From the NCBI GenBank assembly GCA_028023455.1, contig JAQFVV010006342.1, positions 641,001-705,000 on the forward strand: a stretch of DNA of 64,000 nt. Reading direction: 5' to 3'. Under the pieces are notes generated by a model. The model made no database searches. It worked only from the letters and a program-made list of their open reading frames with translations, and was not told where the DNA came from. The DNA is from Epiperipatus broadwayi (Eukaryota; Onychophora; Udeonychophora; Euonychophora; Peripatidae). Positions 1-11,371 of the stretch are shown piece by piece; position 1 is the first letter of the stretch; the number at the start of each line of letters is the position of its first letter. The position numbers were made by a program, and so were the translations under genes.

Positions 1-638
1 GTTGTATCAAATTGCCCCCTTTATAATTCAGATTGTAGTCATAAGCTGAAAGCAGTGTTATCTAGCACAGCATGAATGGGCTGAGATGATCTGGGATTGG
101 TTTTACTTTGGCCAATATTTCCAAAAGTGTTTTGTGGTCAGTTATGACTGTAAATTGTCGACCATGCATATATTGATGGAATTTTTTAATTCCAAAAACT
201 ATGGCCAAGGCTTCCCTGTCCAGTTGACTGTAGTTTCTTTCCATGTTGGTTAACATTCATGATGCATATGCTATTGGTCTCTCTCTCATACATGGGATGA
301 GTCAACAATGCTCCGATTTCATACTCTGATGCATCTGTTGTCAGTACAATCTCCAATTTACTGTCATAATGAATCAGCAACTTTTCTGATGTTAACAGGG
401 ATTTTGTTTTCACAAATGCCTCCTCTTGGTCTGTTGACCATTCCCAGTTTTGATTTTTCTTCAAGAGTTTAAATAGAAGTTGAGCCATATGCACTTTCCC
501 TTTAAGGAAGGGCTCAAAGTAGTTAATCAGTCCTGGAAACACCTGAAGTTGTTTTGGGTGTTTTGGTTTGGGTGCATTCTTTACTCCTCTAATTTTGTCC
601 AGTGAAAGGGCTTTTGTCCAGTGAAGGGGCTTTCCCAT
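1..638 (-). pseudogene. Ty3/gypsy RT C-terminus and RNase H fragment
   Basis: This is the reverse transcriptase thumb/connection and RNase H part of a Ty3/gypsy pol, read on the minus strand. The frame covering 638-186 carries an 'FPGLINYF' segment, a 'W..DQEEAF' segment and the RNase H start 'LTTDASEYEIGALL', whose D belongs to the catalytic set. The frame then shifts, and 256-62 continues with 'YSQLDREALAIVFGIKKFHQY' style residues and 'TDHKTL', typical of gypsy RNase H. Near the right end the reading drifts into non-homologous residues, and a stop and frameshift separate it from the RT block upstream. The integrase expected downstream lies beyond the left edge of the window. The element is dead as a protein-coding unit. 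Family assignment is firm; the clade is not. Confidence 0.85.
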
Positions 639-639
639 C

Positions 640-1240
640 TTGTGATACTATGTGTCCCAAAAACTTAAGTTTTCTGGTGCTCCATATACATTTGTCAGCA
701 TTTAATGTCTCTCCAAAATCCTCAAGCCTCCCACACACTTGTGTAATTTTCTCTCTCTCTCTCTCTCTGAGTGTTTCTTCAGTGTTAGCCGTAATGAGAA
801 TATCATCAAAATATGGAATTACCCCCCACTAATCCATTGAGCAACCTGTCAATTTTTGCTTGAAAAATGTTTGGTGCCATGCTGATTCCAAATGGAAGAT
901 GGTTATATCTGAATAATCCTAAGTGAGTTGTAATTGTTAGTATTTCTGAAGTTTCCTTACATACTGGTATCTGGTGAAAAGCTGCATAGAAATCGAGTTT
1001 AGTGAAATGTAATGATTTTTGCAATAATGCTAACATTTCTCTTGCATTCGGAACAGGGTACGCACTTTTACAAAGACTTTTATTACCTGTTATTCTATAA
1101 GCTCCACAAATTCATATTTTCCTGTCTGGTTTATTAACTATAACAATTGGTGTGGCCCATTCTGAGTCTTCTGTTAAACTTATTATTCCCTTTTACATGA
1201 GTTCATTTAATGCTTCTTCTACTTTAGTTCTTTGTGCAAA
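640..1240 (-). pseudogene. Ty3/gypsy reverse transcriptase, palm/fingers remnant
   Basis: Minus-strand translation gives the RT fingers ('ATPIVIVNKPDRKI') near 1165-1110, then an open stretch at 1036-806 with 'FTKLDFYAAFHQIPV' (motif A, catalytic D), a block resembling 'TTHLGLFRYNHLPFGISMAPNIFQ' (motif B region), and after a frame change a DDIL-like motif C with 'LNADKC' and 'FLGHIVS' further on (about 810-650). The order matches gypsy RT. Several stops and at least two frameshifts break it. A (CT)n run at 751-768 lies inside the coding region and translates to an RE-dipeptide repeat absent from normal RT. It joins the RNase H fragment at its left and the gag/protease remnant at its right. 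Confidence 0.85.
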
Positions 1241-1249
1241 TGGCATCTT

Positions 1250-1307
1250 ATGTGATTTACATATGACTAGGGTTGAATGATCAACCCTAGTCATATGTAA
1301 ATCACAT
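1250..1307. repeat. Perfect 27-bp palindrome inside gypsy pol
   Basis: Positions 1250-1276 and 1281-1307 are exact reverse complements (27 of 27) separated by 4 bases. The palindrome lies in the part of the gypsy element between protease and RT, where coding homology is lost. It could be a small inverted duplication formed during repair or replication slippage, or an assembly or template-switch artefact. Confidence 0.9.
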
Positions 1308-1375
1308 ATCTTGACCAGTTTTGACTTAAATAGGTTTGGGAATTTATCTTGCATTTCATTTTCAATACTGATTTT

Positions 1376-1888
1376 TTAAATTATGTTTATGGTAATCCTG
1401 AGTGGTCTGAACCAATTCCAGCCTATTAGTGGATTTATTTGTTTATAGACTATGTATAGGGGTAGTTTCCTGATTTTTAAATTTAATTTTACTTGTACCC
1501 TTACCATTCCAGCTATGTCCACCATATTGCTGTTTACATCTTTGGCGCTTACATTGGTTTTTTCCATTTTATGTGCAACATTTCTTTGCACAGTGATGAG
1601 AACTTCCCAATCGCTAAAGGACATTAGTGTAACTTTCCCTTTGATAAAGGACAGTGTAACTTTCCCTTTGATGAGTATTAGCAGTTTGAATTCTGCTTCG
1701 CTACATTTTAGATTTTTAATACATGTATTAAAGTTACTTTTGTCTTTATACTCTGGTTTTGGTTTGCAACAGCCTTTCACTAGATGGTCTTTCAATCCGC
1801 AATTTATACAGTACTCTTGATTTTTCCTACAATTCCGAGCGATATGTCCCAGTTTGCCACAGCAGTAAACAGTTGGTTTTATTATCAT
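1376..1888 (-). pseudogene. Ty3/gypsy nucleocapsid zinc knuckles and protease remnant
   Basis: A 170-residue minus-strand frame begins with two Cys-His knuckles: one close to CxxCGKxGHIARNC (residues about 9-19) and one of the CINCGLKDHLVKGC type (residues about 27-40). These are typical of the gag nucleocapsid region of gypsy elements, which binds RNA. The C-terminal half resembles an aspartic protease tail: the segment ending 'LIGWNWF' is equivalent to the usual 'LLGRDWL'. The catalytic DTG is not visible, so the protease would be inactive or is too degraded to see. A short internal duplication (the FIKGKVTL segment occurs twice in tandem) is also present. Confidence 0.75.
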
Positions 1889-2506
1889 TTATTCTTTGCT
1901 CTTTTATCATTTCATTTCCCTGTTCAATGGTTTTATGAATTGTTTGGTAATTGTTTGCAATTGGTGTGGTATCATGATATTCTTTAGCCTGATTCATCAC
2001 AAACTCATGTGCAATTTCTCTTTTAATAGCATCTTTGTAATTTATCTCTGAATCAGCTAGTAGTTGTTCTCTAAAGTTAGTTTTGTATATGCTCCATAAT
2101 AACTGTTCCAACAGGGCTTCTTCTAGAAATTGTCCATAGACACAATTTTTTGCCAGCTCTCTGAGTGCTATATCCAATTCTTTGAAAGTTTCAACCTTCA
2201 TTTGCCATCGATTTCTAAAATGCAATCTCACAATATGTTTCCATGGGAGGGGGCAAAAGTGTGCTGTTAATTTTTGGACTATTTCATCATATTGAAAGCT
2301 TTTGGGCTCTGCCAATTCACATAGACAGTTTGCAATCTCCAGCATTTTCAATCTGGAAAATCCTAGCTACGTGGCCACCTTTATCTGTTTTGTTTTTTTA
2401 ATATTGTTAACAATAAAAAATTTCTCTCTGTGTTTGACGTGTAGGACCAGTTGATAGGGTTCTTGACATCAAATTCCCCTATTGGCATTTGCAACACGGT
2501 GGCCAT
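1827..2506 (-). pseudogene. Ty3/gypsy gag remnant
   Basis: The ATG at 2506-2504 (minus) opens a gag-like N-terminus with 'MPIGEFDVKNPINW', the usual start of gypsy gag (a 'G.FD..NP.NW' pattern). A stop and frame change follow near 2385. The frame at 2351-1827 then gives the gag core: 'L.AHFCPLPWKHIVRLHFRNR', 'FKELDIALRELAKNC' and 'LEEALLEQLLW', as in capsid domains of metazoan gypsy gag proteins. The frame overlaps the zinc-knuckle frame by about 60 bases, so another frameshift separates them. No convincing 5' LTR or primer-binding site was found upstream (2507-3000). Confidence 0.75.
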
Positions 2507-5500
2507 TGCTGATTACATATTATGTGTTTCTTTTGTTTCTGCAGGTTCTGTACTGGATTGTGCCAAATTAGTTTGTTTAACCACCGAGGTTAATCAATGT
2601 CTGATTATTGTTAACCAAACAACATCCAACTGGCTCTGAATTAGATAATGTTCATTCTACTTCAACAATTAATTTATAATACTAGCTGGTAGTTCCTGGT
2701 GTGAGTCTTCAAGTTAGCAATCCAGTATCCCTAGTTCATTTACATGCAAGTCCATAAGACTTATTATTATGAATCAATTCATGCTAGCAACAATGAATAC
2801 TCCAGTGATTATTATTGTTGTAAGTACTAATAATATTACAACCAATCTCTAGCAAATAATTATTTTAATAGCAAATAACATTACCAAATACCTCCTCAGC
2901 CGATGTACGTACTGGGAATAAATATGTCCCATCCAATCTATGCCCTTCCATTGTTCCGGGTAGTATCTCATGTCAGGTTGTAATTAGTCAATAGTCTTTT
3001 AGTATATCACATATAATAAAGGAGACTGAGTATGGCTTTCAAAAAACCTATTGGTACTTAAAGCATAAAAATTATAATTTTCTGGTTTTAAAGTTACAAA
3101 ACACAATTTTTACTAAACCAAAGTAAAATATTGCAAACCCTCATAAATAAATAAGTATTTAATGCTTTTTCTGAGATCCATTAAATATTATGATAGCTTT
3201 ACTCAATTTAAATAGAAGGCCAAATCTAGGGGTATTAAACAAAAGCTGTTAACAAATTTGAAATGAATAACTAATGCAAATGAAGTAACCCATTGTTATA
3301 TAAAGTTAAAGTTAATTTTTATATGTAATGCTTTATTAGTAGGTATCAAAGCAATTTTAATGCATCATAACAAATATGGAAGTGACTATCCTTTGCATTT
3401 ATTCCTTGAAAACTGAAATGGTCATGGTTACATGCTTTAAAAAATTCTACCTATATGTTTATGGAAGATAGTTTATTTTCCAACTTGATTGTAAAATATT
3501 ATTAGGTATATTTATTGTTAAAAAGAATCTTCCATAGTATATTTTATCTGTGCTAAAATGCTTCAATTTCTGAATGCATAAACTTTAAAATGTAAAATAT
3601 GGAAGAAAAAAAATTTCTTGTTGATGCACTTAGTTGATTATTTAATAACACTGAATGTGAAAAAGAAGCAAGCAAATGACTTATATGATGAACTTAGAAA
3701 ATAGTGAACAGTTACTGAGCAAATGAAAACATACAAAACTTTTAGGCAAAAAGACGAGCTTTATAGTGGAATTAACGTACCACAGAAGCTTAAACAAATG
3801 TTAAATTTATTACAATATAATATGCTGGAATAGTTAGAATAAATATGCTTGCTGGGTCATATTCAAATATAGAATCACATGTCCAGAAATGTCAAATGAA
3901 TCAAAATATCATAATTCAGTGAAAGGCCAATCTTTTGCCAAAAGTCTCCAGTCCAAAGAAATGCAAATGATTCTTAAATTTTAAAAAAAGCCATCTCTAA
4001 ATGGATAGATGTAGCAGATACTGTAAATAAAGTTCTTGTAATTATGGTCAGGCAAGAAACGAATACCTTTTCCCCAAAATGTAAATACTCTAAAAAATTT
4101 ACATATACTAAGCATGTATTTAAATTCCCATTAAACTAGTATATGCTAATTTATGCAGGTTATACAAGTGGTATAAAATTGCAGAAATCTGTCTGCTCTG
4201 TTAGCAATAGAAAACAGAAAATGAAGTTTATATATATATACTTACAATGTATATAAAATTGCAGAAATCTGTTTGTTCTGTTAGTGAATAGAGAAACAGC
4301 AAATGAAGTGTATACATATACTTAAAATGTATATGTAGTGTGCATGTGAAGAAGCCAAAATGACACTTTAAGAAGAATTAATATGTGCATAAAGATTGTC
4401 TTATTCATTGTTAATATTTGTCAGTTTATTAAATTCCTTCTAACAATACCTATTTGATTTGTCTCCAGTTAAACTTATGTTATTAAGTTTAAATTTCCAT
4501 GTCGAGTTTTACTATACTAATTTTTACCAATGTGTTTCAGCTAATATTGTCAATAATATGCATATATAACAGTGTGTAAGTGAAGGTTTCTTTTGCAGAT
4601 TTTTTTAAAGTTAGAGATGTTTATATGTCTTAAATGTAATGTAGTTGTTGAATGTATTGCATTTTTAAAACAAGTGTAACAATATCTCCTCTCTGGTTTG
4701 CCAGTTAAAATAATCACTTGTTTATATAATTTTATATAATTAGTTAAAAATAATATTCAAGTTTAATTATATAACTGTCATATTTGAAACTTTTAAATTA
4801 CATTTTTAATCTATGTATTTGATAGTGATTAGGGTGCCCAGAAGTTAATTAAGTTGCTAAACCAAAAGTATTTAATTTTGAGACCTTGATAATTTAGAGT
4901 ATTGCTGATTTAGGTAAATTACTTCTTTGTATTATGGTAGCATAAATTTTTGTTGTAACTCAGGTCACATATTACATATATCTAAGTAGATATGACACAT
5001 AAATTGTGTGTTTTTAACATAAATTTCCTGTAGTTAATTATTTACCTAATTGTTAAAGGATTGCAATTAGTTTTACTATGGGAAATTTGATACAGACAGT
5101 AGAGTCAATACTTGAGTTTTTTTTAACTACTTTTTAATTATTGTTTTATTATATTTATTAGTTTTTGATATATTTATTGATGTACTTAGGTTAATAATTG
5201 TTGAGGCTCGATCTTTATGATGTGAGAGGGCCGTATTCATTAGTGTTGTCAGTCATCAAAATGCATTTGTTTTCCATTTTTGCTTTAGCCCTTAGCTAAG
5301 TATAGCTAGATTTTCATTTACTAACCAACGTTAAATTGTTGAGCAAGTGAAAGTAAAATCTAAAGTTTGTTTAAATAACTTTCAATTTGCTCAGCTTGGA
5401 TTTAAATCAAAATTATTCAATACAGACCTCATTAGTACCTTTAGTCATATATATGACATACTTTCTCTTTTTACTGTAATAATTTTATTGAGTAATTTAT

Positions 5501-6050
5501 TTTTAATTAAAGGTGGGGGGGGGTGAGAAAACAAAAAATTTTTTTTCAGCTCTATTTGGAAAATACTTAATGTTCTACATAAAAAAAATGTGAATCTTAA
5601 TTTTTTTTAAATTTACACAAAGAAAAACACAAATTATCATTAATTAAACATGCCAAAAATCATCTATTTTTAAGAAAAAATTGCAAATATTGATATTTGC
5701 CGTAGAATATACTTTAATAAAAATGTCCGATAATTAAAAAAACTACTGTTATAAAAATAATAAATATAATGGTAATTAACTATTATATGCAGTCTTTCAA
5801 TCTGCAGCCATTAAATTCAAAGACAAAATGGAAACAAACGTCATTAATTCAAATCCCATGAATCTCAAATTTTGATGTTAGCAGCTTGTCTAATAATAGC
5901 TATTTTGCCTAAGAAATTTAAATCAGAATGGGATGCAGTTTGAATATATATTTTATATAAAGTCTTACTTTGAAAAATATATAAAAATAAGTTTATAAAA
6001 ATTAACATTAGCCATGTAACTAATCAAATTACAAAAACACAAATTATTCT
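2507..6050. other. AT-rich non-coding stretch
   Basis: No coding homology was found on either strand and no open frame is worth naming. It holds many A/T homopolymers, a G8 run near 5514, and a short tandem duplication annotated separately. The gypsy 5' LTR may lie in the first few hundred bases, but its ends are not recognisable. Confidence 0.6.
4173..4335. repeat. 80-bp tandem duplication
   Basis: Two adjacent copies (about 4173-4252 and 4253-4335) both begin 'ataaaattgcagaaatctgt' and share the body through a TA-rich end. Period is 80 bp with modest divergence. Looks like a simple local duplication. Confidence 0.8.
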
Positions 6051-6054
6051 CCTG

Positions 6055-6440
6055 TACATGAGGGGTCAGAATGACTAATATGTCAACATGGGTAGGATGA
6101 CAACCTTGGCACTAACAAGGCCTTTGAACGTTCCATCATCAGATTTTCAATGAAATGGAAGGCTGAAGAGTTGTGAGTTGGAATAGTTTAAAGCCTGTCC
6201 ATTAAAGTATGAGGATTGGCTATCTTAATATAAAGCTGAGCACTGATTATATATATGTGTGAGGATAGTAATCTGGACCATCTGATGATTGCTAGTTTAG
6301 CATGAAATACATATATTGGTGATTATTTATCTTTTCGACATGTGTGTGATCAGGTGAGTCAGCAACATGAGATGGCACTGAGAGTAGTGGGTCATGTGAA
6401 AGTCTGAGTTCGAATCCCGTCTATGTTACATATATAAATG
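6055..6440 (+). repeat. SINE-like composite with RNA pol III B-box
   Basis: The right part (about 6365-6418) has a tRNA-like layout: an A-box-like 'GATGGCACTGAGAGTAGTGG' and, some 30 bases on, a good B box (GAGTTCGAATCCCG). The left part (6085-6150) is a GC-richer patch with a hairpin (CCTTG/CAAGG) and a CTGATGA-like string on the minus strand. No poly(A) tail is clear. It may be two adjacent short repeats rather than one SINE. Confidence 0.4.
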
Positions 6441-9025
6441 CAGGTTTTATCCTGTGCAATGTATTAAAAACACAAATTAAAAGTAGAATAAAATATAGGT
6501 GAAACTTTCTTATTTTCATTGAAGCTTATTCGAGTGACGACGTTTAAAAACCTGAATTATGAAATTTTGTTGAATTGTATAAATTGTTCAACTTTTAATA
6601 TATAGTTAAGATTAAAAAAAAATATTTTAAACATAGTTGAGGGCAGTATTTCTCTAGAGATTACTGACCGGGAGAAAAAAAACTGATATTGAAAATATAT
6701 AATTAAAAATAGAACCTTACTTTTCTACTTTACGCAAATTAGGCTTAGCAGAAGAAATATAGTAAAAAAAATTTCAAACTGGCTCAATTCTCACCATTCT
6801 CATCTCAAATTCATGGCCAGTTTTCTTATTATATAAGTATATTTTAAAAATAATATAAATGAGATATGGACTTGTTTATATATTTATTTATTTTTATTAA
6901 ATGTTTTTATAACTTTCCATTTTTTTGTAAATATTGGTCTGCAAGCAATAATAAACTAAATTGCAGAAAAATTTTAAACGTGAGAAATTAGTTTCCTATA
7001 AACAGAGTTGGCCTGAGGACAGAGGGAGTGGTGCAACCACATTAAACCTCATATATATCAAGGCTCCATGTCTGTATAATTATGTTTTCTTGCAAAAATC
7101 ACAAAATAAAATATTTTATTCCTTGCTAAACATAATTTCTCTGCCAAAATTCTGTAGTTTGAAGGACCTATCACATCAAAGCAATACAATTTTAGAAGCA
7201 CTGGTTGTGCGGTGATGTAGATTTTTCAGCTGAGTATAATGTGCGTAGTTATAAATATTTCACAATGATATGGCCATGCTGTGAAATCAGCATAGGTCAA
7301 ACATGATTTTCTTCATTAATATGTTTATGCAGTGGTCAAGGTCAAGCAATGAATATGTATGTGTGTGTGCAATAATAAATGTATAATAATTGTGTAGAAT
7401 AAAAATAATAACTTTGTACAATAATTATGTATAATGACTGTGTGAAATAATTATATGTATAATGATTATATCAATAATTGTAACAATAAATGTGATTATC
7501 AATATGTAATGATATTGTTAGATCATAGAGTTGCATATCAGGTCTTATAAGATCAGAGAACTGTAAAAAATGCCATATATGAGAAGTGTGTAAAAAATAT
7601 CATGTGTGTGTAAAAAAACGCCATATTTGGTAATGTTTGTAAAGACTTCAGAAGTCTTGAAGTGTATATAAACCCCCATAACCTGGTCTATATGTTCTGG
7701 TATTAATCTAAGTCAGAGACTCCTATCTCTGTAAGTCCAAAAGCAGGACTAGGGTTTATTATGTGCAGGTCACAATGATCTTTTGTTATTTTAATGTGTA
7801 AATATGCTCATACATTATTTAAATTAAACTATTAACTTACCATCCCAATTCTGCCTTTGTCAATTATTATTATTTACTTGCTGCTCACAGGTCACAGCAG
7901 TTTATCTATTGAATAAGAATTCACTAAAATTAATAAATTATAATGATGTTACTAGAAGATTTGCAATAAAACATTCAAGGAAATAAAACATTTTTTTTTT
8001 TTTTTTTGCATTATACAAATTTTATTTTGTTTTCTCAAATAATTGCCCAAAGCCATATTTATAATCACAAATAAGTAATTATTTATACATTATAAATATT
8101 AATTTGTGTAATTTTATTTTGAGTAAACAAAATAAATACACAGTACAAAAATTATATAAATTCTCTTGAATGTTTTTTTATTTTTTAGCAAATTCTTATT
8201 TAAAATAAATAAAAAATTTAATGAAAAGAATTGTTTTTGACTTAATTTATAATAATTGTAAAGCAATAACTTGGTATTTTTATCGTGAGCAAAAGACCCT
8301 CTCCTCTGTATGAAAACATTGCTCTGGGCCCCATCATTTCTCTTGCCAGCTCTGCCCATAGTTTTATTTCATTTACAAATGCGACTTAAGTATAAAAGTT
8401 AAATATAAAATAGAAACAATAAACTTTTATTTTTTTACAAAAAAATAATAAAAACAAGCAAAATCTAATTAAGATCACATGCAATACATTCCCTTTTTTT
8501 TTTTTTTTAGCAAGATATAACTATTTTGCAATATTTTAAATTCCGACAATAGAAAGTGAAAGTTGATAGGAATTTCCAATCCATTTTTGTTTTCCATTCT
8601 CAGAATTTCATGTGTTGCAAAACAATTTTGTATTTGACAGCAATTAAAAGAATGCAACAAAATTTAAGTCTTAACATTTCTATCTTTGATTTGTTAATTC
8701 TAAATAGATTGATAGATAACATCACATCTCCTTAATTACAGATAATCTTGCTGCCACAAATGATTAATTTTTTTCCCTTATATTCTGTGACCCTGTTTTG
8801 GAGTTGTACATACTGAATTTTTGCAGCAAATAAATAATATATATAAACACTAACACACATATAAAATAAAAAAAATTATAACTTGGAAATAATATTTTTG
8901 CTAAGTATAACTCATTGTTTTGTTATGCACATTACTGAACCATGCTATAATGAAAATATACATGGCTAAAATATCATTAACTTAATTCTAAGAAATAATA
9001 CTCCTTTATGTTGATTATCTTATAA
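6441..9025. other. AT-rich intergenic DNA, one LTR-promoter-like patch
   Basis: No gene seen. A patch at about 7500-7790 has a TATA-like 'tgtatataaa' at 7663 followed by a moderately GC-rich leader, which resembles an LTR promoter, but no LTR ends could be drawn. Poly(T) runs occur at about 7990 and 8495. Short open frames at 8114-8359 and 8475-8660 consist of low-complexity Asn/Lys/Phe-rich sequence and are not credible genes. Confidence 0.5.
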
Positions 9026-9311
9026 TCAATGAAATATAATATAAATCTTTATTATATAATAATAACAACTTGTAAATACATCACAGAAAAATTATATATA
9101 TATAAAAGCCTTTTTCGGTAATTCTCAATTTTTTTACCCTTCTCAATATGATACCTCGTACTAATACTAACACGTATATTGCGTATATAACGACATCTAC
9201 TGACATTTCCTATAATTCATATTTTTATCATTTTATTTATTTCCCCTTATATTACTTTCCATTCTTTATCCATTACCCAATCATTCATTAAATCAATTGA
9301 CTTTTTGTAAA
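9026..9311 (-). repeat. Inverted arm 1: 3' end of Penelope-like element
   Basis: This arm includes the last codons of the endonuclease frame, the stop at 9247, and a 3' UTR with a conserved 'TATAAAAGCCTTTTTCGGTAA' type block. It is nearly identical to the reverse complement of 10531-10811. The arm includes coding sequence, so the repeat arose from the element's own end rather than from an outside insertion. Confidence 0.9.
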
Positions 9312-10540
9312 TGTTCATACATGTATTTATATTATATTTTATATAATTTGTTTCATATATTTTCCTTCTATTCATTTCCTTTATATAATTTAATGGTCTT
9401 ATGTTTTTAATACAATCTATTTTATGTCCAAATTTTAAATAATGAATATATAATGCTGATCTATCATCCCTCCTTTCAATAGCACTATTATGTTCTTTTG
9501 CCCTTTGTTCTAATTGTTTTGATGTTTGTCCATAGTAAACCATTTTACATATCCCACAAGTAATTTTATATACTGTTCCCTTTATATATTTCATATCATC
9601 TTTAATCTTATAATTTCCTATTAATATATCTAAATTTTTACTATTAGACCATCCTATTTTTATATTTTTATTCATATAATTTTTATTTTTAGTTAATATA
9701 TCATAAATTTTAGGTGTATATGCAATTTTAATCCATTTTATATTATTTAATATTTTATTTCCTCTAATATTATTTTTATTATCATATAATATATTCCTAA
9801 TATTTCTAGGATTATATCCATAGCTAGAATATAATTTAATAAATTGTTCTTTTTGTACTTCAGCGGTTTTTTTATCTGTGTTATACCTATCATTTTTAAT
9901 TTTAAAATTCTTAATTACTGCCATCTTTTGTGTCCATGCTTGTTGTGAATCCTTATAAATTATTTTTCTTATTTTATCTTCTTTAATAAAATGATTTAAT
10001 ACAATCATGTTATTGTTTATCTTTATTTCTATATCTAAATATTTTATTGTATTATCTATTTCTTTTATTGTAAACTTTATATTATTTTTATTATTATTAA
10101 ATTCATTATACATATTTTTTATAACTCTTTTATTCCCTATTACTAAGATATCATCTACATATCGAAAATACTCTTTTATTTCTTTATTTATTATTCTATT
10201 CTTGACAATATGTAATTCCATTTCATTTATAAATATTGAAGCCATTAATCCACTTATTGCATCCCATAACCCATCCCTTATTTATATTCCAATATTCATC
10301 TTTATATTTAAAATATAAGCTATTATTTATTAAATTTAACCCCTGTTCCATAATGTCAATTATTTCCATATCCTGTATATACATTTTTAATTTTTGTATA
10401 ACTATTATAATACTTTCATCCCTAGGTATACTTGGATACATTTTCTCTATATCCATTACAAAAATACTTTGATTTCTATTGATTTTTATTATATTTAACC
10501 TATCTATAATTTCATCAGTATTTTTAATACAAAAAGTCAA
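9247..10540 (-). pseudogene. Penelope-like RT plus GIY-YIG endonuclease (one frameshift)
   Basis: Two overlapping frames encode one protein. The upstream frame (10540-10223) holds RT motif A as 'DIEKMYPSIP'. The downstream frame (10245-9247, 332 residues) starts in the motif B region and carries motif C 'YVDD' (residues 29-32) and 'KYLDIEIK' (68-75). A C-terminal GIY-YIG nuclease follows: 'GTVYKITC' (223-230), 'VYYGQTS' (236-242), Arg248 and Glu298 as candidate catalytic residues. The frames join through an indel near 10245-10275, just after the MG of motif B. The protein would nick target DNA with GIY-YIG and prime reverse transcription there. The first 10 bases or so of the upstream frame belong to the inverted arm, so its apparent start is not genuine. 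Confidence 0.85.
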
Positions 10541-10811
10541 TTGATTTAATGAATGATTGGGTAATGGATAAAGAATGGAAAGTAATATAAGGGGAAATAA
10601 ATAAAATGATAAAAATATGAATTATAGGAAATGTCAGTAGATGTCATTATATACGCAATATACGTGTTAGTATTAGTACGAGGTATCATATTGAGAAGGG
10701 TAAAAAAATTGAGAATTACCGAAAAAGGCTTTTATATATATATAATTTTTCTGTGATGTATTTACAAGTTGTTATTATTATATAATAAAGATTTATATTA
10801 TATTTCATTGA
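10531..10811 (+). repeat. Inverted arm 2: opposite-strand copy of the 3' end
   Basis: It reads on the plus strand as the last codons (ending 'DWVMDKEWKVI' in translation), stop and 3' UTR of the same element. The junction with the RT remnant lies at about 10531, at a shared 'caaaaag', which suggests microhomology-mediated joining or template switching. Confidence 0.9.
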
Positions 10812-11236
10812 ATATCATTAACATATAAAACCATTTTTACTATGCTTAAATTTGATAGATTTATAATTACATTGAAGTAAATTAACCTTTTGACCTATGC
10901 TGTTTGTTTTAATGTATTAATCCACAAGCACTCACCCATCAGTAAGAGTTTTAAAAACACAAGTGAATCATCTGTGCTTAGAACTTATTCTTATATAATC
11001 CAAATCTTACTGATCATGATTAATTCAGAACTTGATCATATTATATGCCTGATATTTTATTTGATAACTGAATTGTACAATTTTATTGATATCAGATTTG
11101 TAATAATAGCAAATAATTTTTGTTCTTTAAATGTAAAAATTTCTTTATTATTTTTTTTTTAAATTTTAATAAATAAAAAGATAAAACTGAGAAAAGCTGT
11201 AATATATTTGGAAGATACAATTTATATATATATTGA

Positions 11237-11371
11237 TTATAATAACATCTTTCATATACACTTCAATGCAACTGATGAAGACTGCTGGACAGTCGAAACT
11301 GTAAAAAAAATAAAGAAGTTTTTTAAGAAAATTGTTTTGCATTGAAGTGTATATGAAAGAAGTTATTATAA
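11237..11371 (+). ncRNA. Hairpin with hammerhead-ribozyme-like core
   Basis: Arms 11237-11271 and 11337-11371 are inverted repeats of about 35 bases with one or two mismatches; the inner 20+ bases are perfect. Directly inside the left arm is CTGATGA (11272-11278), then a 5-bp hairpin GACTG/CAGTC with loop CTGGA, then GAAAC (11295-11299). Just before the right arm is GTT, giving the layout helix I, CUGAUGA, helix II, GAAA, short helix III, UH, helix I. One extra A sits between CTGATGA and helix II, which departs from the strict hammerhead consensus. Helix III would be only 2 bp before a large A/T-rich loop. It is a hammerhead-like structure; activity is unproven. Confidence 0.55.

Larger units (their letters stand above)
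9026..10811 (-). mobile_element. Penelope-like element, truncated, with inverted 3' ends
   Basis: The core is a minus-strand coding remnant with reverse transcriptase and a C-terminal GIY-YIG endonuclease, the diagnostic pair of canonical Penelope-like elements. Its 3' end (stop at 9247 and about 220 bp of 3' UTR) is repeated in inverse orientation upstream of the RT, at about 10531-10811, so the whole unit is an inverted repeat with a 1.2-kb spacer. The N-terminal part of the RT is absent: the inverted arm joins directly where it should be. Inverted terminal copies and 5' truncation are common in this superfamily. The sequence is extremely AT-rich and rich in Asn, Lys and Ile codons. Confidence 0.85.

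Noticed and set aside
6085-6150. CTGATGATGGAACGTT...AAAGGCC on the minus strand as a further hammerhead
   Set aside because: A helix II (GAAC/GTTC) and a later hairpin are visible, but the G of GAAA is missing and no pairing outer strands were found.
6365-6418. A functional tRNA gene
   Set aside because: Pol III boxes are present but no cloverleaf with a sound acceptor stem can be formed; the same holds for 13666, 19828 and 57335.
8114-8660. Two minus-strand open frames as small genes
   Set aside because: Low-complexity Phe/Lys/Asn-rich translations, no domain, homopolymer-driven.
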